A stretch of DNA of 6,820 nt from JBJXGC01 sp046154545 (lineage in GTDB: Bacteria; Chloroflexota; Dehalococcoidia; Tepidiformales; Tepidiformaceae): assembly GCA_046154545.1 (NCBI GenBank), contig JBJXGC010000259.1, forward strand, positions 1 to 6,820, read 5' to 3'. Below the pieces are notes generated by a model, which saw only the letters and a list, made by a program, of their open reading frames with translations, had not been told where the DNA came from and made no database searches. Of this stretch, positions 5,841-6,820 are shown in pieces. The translations under genes were made by a program, and so were the position numbers. Within the stretch, counting starts at the first letter, position 1. Each line of letters begins with the position of its first letter.

Positions 5841-6589
5841 GGCTGCCGGCCTCCGGCGACCGCGCGGGCCGCGGCCGTCGCCCCGGCCTTCCCGGCCGGG
5901 ATGAGCGTTACGGCATCCCCGACTCTGACGAGGCCGGGTACCAGCACCTCCGCGTTGAGCGCGAGCCGACCTCCGAAGCGGCGGCCGATGTCTTTGAGCA
6001 CACCGGGGTCAACCTCGAGTGTGTCCGGATCGACCGTCGTCATCGGGCAGCGGCCGCGAAGCGAATCGAGACGGATAACGACTGCGCCGATACGAAGGTG
6101 CGATCCTTCCCAGCTCCGTTCCGCGAGGCCTTCGACACCGCCGATGACGATGTTCGGACGGAGCCGTCGTACGTCGCGCCCGAAGGCGGCGATAGCGCCA
6201 TCCGTCGCCACCAGGAGGGGGAGGATGTCGAAGCGGCCGAGGCCCTGGTATTCAACGAGCTCGGCGTCGGCGCCGGCCGCGGCGCGGACGGCGGCGAGCG
6301 CCGCCGGCGCATCCCAGCGGAGGCCATCGATCAGCGCCGTCCCGTCCGCGCCGAGGGTGCCGTGAAGTCCGAGCAGGCGGTGCTGGCGGCGGGAGGTGCG
6401 AACGCCCTCCGGCCCCCGGACGTGGACGATGCGATCCCCAGGGATGCCCTCGCGGGTGAAGTCGGCTTCGCTGATCTGTTCGCCTGCGAGACTTTTGACG
6501 GGGTAGCGCCAAAGCTGGGCGACCGTGAGCTGGGGGCGCTCAGCGCGTTGTGCCGGGGCGGAGTGTGAATGGGTGACCTGGGTGGCGAT
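5837..6589 (-). CDS. MOSC domain-containing protein, apparent ATC start
   Basis: 250-residue protein of the MOSC family (the YcbX/YiiM/mARC superfamily), which binds the molybdenum cofactor and reduces N-hydroxylated compounds or passes on sulphur. The MOSC N-terminal beta-barrel is recognisable from VAQLWRYPVKSLAGE (23-37) and GIPGDRIV. The MOSC domain shows FGRDVRRLRPNIVIGG (136-151), W160 and the LRGRCPMTTVDP motif (177-188) with C181, the conserved putative cofactor-ligating cysteine. The frame is open from an upstream TGA (6644-6646) but has no ATG, GTG or TTG until a GTG at codon 127, inside the domain. The start given is the ATC at 6589-6587, seven bases after AGGAG (6601-6597); its GCC-ATC context mirrors the GCC-ATG of the AOR and nitroreductase starts. 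A true ATC start, a start-killing mutation or a one-base sequence error are all possible. It is the first gene of an operon with tetR. Confidence 0.88.
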   Translation of the reverse strand: MATQVTHSHSAPAQRAERPQLTVAQLWRYPVKSLAGEQISEADFTREGIPGDRIVHVRGPEGVRTSRRQHRLLGLHGTLGADGTALIDGLRWDAPAALAAVRAAAGADAELVEYQGLGRFDILPLLVATDGAIAAFGRDVRRLRPNIVIGGVEGLAERSWEGSHLRIGAVVIRLDSLRGRCPMTTVDPDTLEVDPGVLKDIGRRFGGRLALNAEVLVPGLVRVGDAVTLIPAGKAGATAAARAVAGGRQP

Positions 6590-6596
6590 GGCGTTA

Positions 6597-6601
6597 CTCC
6601 T
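6597..6601 (-). promoter_or_regulatory. Ribosome-binding site pointing to a non-ATG start
   Basis: AGGAG on the minus strand, followed by TAACGCC and then ATC. It is the only ribosome-binding-like sequence between the promoter and the first conserved MOSC residues. It overlaps the edge of operator 1, so a bound repressor and the ribosome site are side by side. Confidence 0.7.
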
Positions 6602-6618
6602 GAGAATGATCGTTCTCA
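6601..6618. promoter_or_regulatory. Operator-like palindrome O1
   Basis: TGAGAATGATCGTTCTCA is an 18-bp inverted repeat with one mismatched pair (T/C and A/G at the positions flanking the central GATC). Its 16-bp core is the exact reverse complement of the core of the second site. It spans the expected transcription start of the MOSC operon and abuts the ribosome-binding site. Size and symmetry fit a TetR-family dimer site. Confidence 0.8.
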
Positions 6619-6647
6619 GCGTACGAGAACGATCATTCTCGTGTCAA
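6618..6647 (-). promoter_or_regulatory. Promoter of the MOSC-tetR operon
   Basis: On the minus strand a perfect TTGACA -35 (6647-6642) is followed after exactly 18 bp by TACGCT as the -10 (6623-6618). The predicted start near 6611 leaves a leader of about 22 bases to the ATC codon. The 18-bp spacer is wholly occupied by operator O2, so repressor binding would exclude RNA polymerase. Confidence 0.8.
6624..6641. promoter_or_regulatory. Operator-like palindrome O2, filling the promoter spacer
   Basis: CGAGAACGATCATTCTCG is an 18-bp inverted repeat with one mismatched pair. Its core GAGAACGATCATTCTC (6625-6640) is the exact reverse complement of the O1 core (6602-6617). The dyad can be extended by A/T at 6623/6642. 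The centres of O1 and O2 are 23 bp apart, about two helical turns. Confidence 0.8.
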
Positions 6648-6679
6648 GCGCCTGGCCCCGCACCTTCTCCCGGCCGAGC

Positions 6680-6685
6680 TATACT
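6680..6685 (+). promoter_or_regulatory. -10 box of a probable leaderless transcript
   Basis: TATACT matches the -10 consensus at five of six positions and ends six bases before the ATG at 6692, so transcription should begin at or next to the A of the start codon. No Shine-Dalgarno sequence lies upstream of that ATG. No good -35 is seen at 16-18 bp; the region around 6657-6662 is C-rich. The paired operators lie 38 bp further left. Confidence 0.55.
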
Positions 6686-6691
6686 TTCGGA

Positions 6692-6820
6692 ATGGCTACC
6701 GAAACGACTGAAGCAGCGACCGACCCCAACAAGACGTCCCTCATCATCGTCTCCGACTTCATCTGACCGTGGTGCTACATCGGCCTCGTTGAGGTCGAAC
6801 AGCTGAGCGCGAAGTACGAC
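6692..6820 (+). CDS. DsbA/FrnE-like thiol oxidoreductase, probable selenoprotein (UPWC), truncated by window end
   Basis: The first 43 codons of a thioredoxin-fold DsbA-family protein of the FrnE / 2-hydroxychromene-2-carboxylate isomerase-like type, which starts LIIVSDFICPWCYIG in ordinary members. Here the strand TSLIIVSDFI (15-24) is followed by an in-frame TGA (6764-6766) at the first active-site Cys, then PWCYIGLVEVEQLSAKYD to the window edge. Reading TGA as selenocysteine (U25) gives UPWC with C28 as the resolving cysteine, a typical Sec/Cys replacement at a redox site. Other genes here end in TGA, so TGA is not generally recoded. A hairpin suited to a bacterial SECIS follows. The start is ATG 6692, six bases after TATACT; the frame runs back to an ATG at 6569, but that passes through the divergent operators. 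There is no signal peptide, so a cytoplasmic redox role is likely. It diverges from the MOSC-tetR operon. Confidence 0.85.
6764..6803 (+). promoter_or_regulatory. Candidate bacterial SECIS element after the TGA codon
   Basis: Downstream of TGA (6764-6766) an 8-bp stem forms between 6780-6787 (TCGGCCTC) and 6791-6798 (GAGGTCGA), with one G-U pair and a GTT loop (6788-6790). The loop G is 22 bases after the TGA. GCT (6774-6776) can also pair with AGC (6801-6803) as a short lower stem. Bacterial SECIS elements are hairpins within the coding region just after the UGA, with a G in a small apical loop roughly this far away, recognised by SelB. The structure was judged by eye; no folding energy was computed. 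Confidence 0.65.

Noticed and set aside
5837..6211. Shorter MOSC gene starting at GTG 6211
   Set aside because: That start would fall inside the MOSC domain and discard the intact N-terminal barrel (WRYPVKSLAGE), which lies in the same uninterrupted frame.
6098..6568. Plus-strand open frame opposite the MOSC gene
   Set aside because: The minus strand encodes full MOSC motifs across this interval; the plus frame has no recognisable features.
6764..6766. TGA as a genuine stop making a 24-residue peptide, or as a simple pseudogene mutation
   Set aside because: Family-specific sequence (PWCYIG) continues in frame right after it, the codon falls exactly on the redox Cys, and a SECIS-like hairpin follows. 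An error or mutation cannot be fully excluded from one sequence.

Overview
The window looks like ordinary chromosomal DNA from a GC-rich bacterium. Third codon positions are mostly G or C, genes are tightly packed, and four genes carry a GGAG-type ribosome-binding site 6-7 bases before the start. The mix of a tungsten/molybdenum aldehyde oxidoreductase, dodecin, a nitroreductase, a MOSC protein and a probable selenoprotein would fit a Chloroflexota-like lineage. That is a weak inference; no ribosomal or other phylogenetic marker is present.

Layout. Positions 1-43 are a 7-bp tandem repeat cut by the window edge. Three separately spaced plus-strand genes follow: an aldehyde:ferredoxin oxidoreductase-family enzyme (146-1837), a dodecin (1979-2212) and a nitroreductase (2276-2941). 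After a 230-bp non-coding stretch comes a two-gene overlapping module (3172-3734) that resembles a toxin-antitoxin pair and looks less GC-rich than its surroundings. Next is a two-gene operon of acyl-CoA thioesterase II (tesB, 3855-4715) and an atypical CX5R phosphatase (4719-5243). A minus-strand operon converges on it: a MOSC-domain protein (6589-5837) followed, with a 4-bp overlap, by a TetR-family repressor (5840-5259). Diverging from this operon and cut by the right edge is a DsbA/FrnE-like thiol oxidoreductase (6692-6820+).

The right-hand 1 kb is the most unusual part. (1) In the DsbA-like gene the first cysteine codon of the CPWC active site is an in-frame TGA. The protein reads on normally after it, and a hairpin with a G in its loop follows at a suitable distance. 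This is best explained as selenocysteine (UPWC). (2) The MOSC gene has a complete two-domain reading frame but no ATG, GTG or TTG at its 5' end. An AGGAG site points to an ATC codon. (3) Its promoter is a TTGACA / TACGCT pair whose 18-bp spacer is exactly one palindromic operator; a reverse-complement copy lies just downstream. This is the arrangement expected for autoregulation by the co-transcribed TetR protein. (4) The selenoprotein gene has a TATACT box six bases before its ATG and no ribosome-binding site, which suggests a leaderless mRNA.

Taken together, the MOSC-TetR operon and the divergent seleno-DsbA gene may form a small regulated redox or detoxification locus. The grouping is an inference from gene order. 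The selenocysteine codon and the operator/promoter layout are visible directly.
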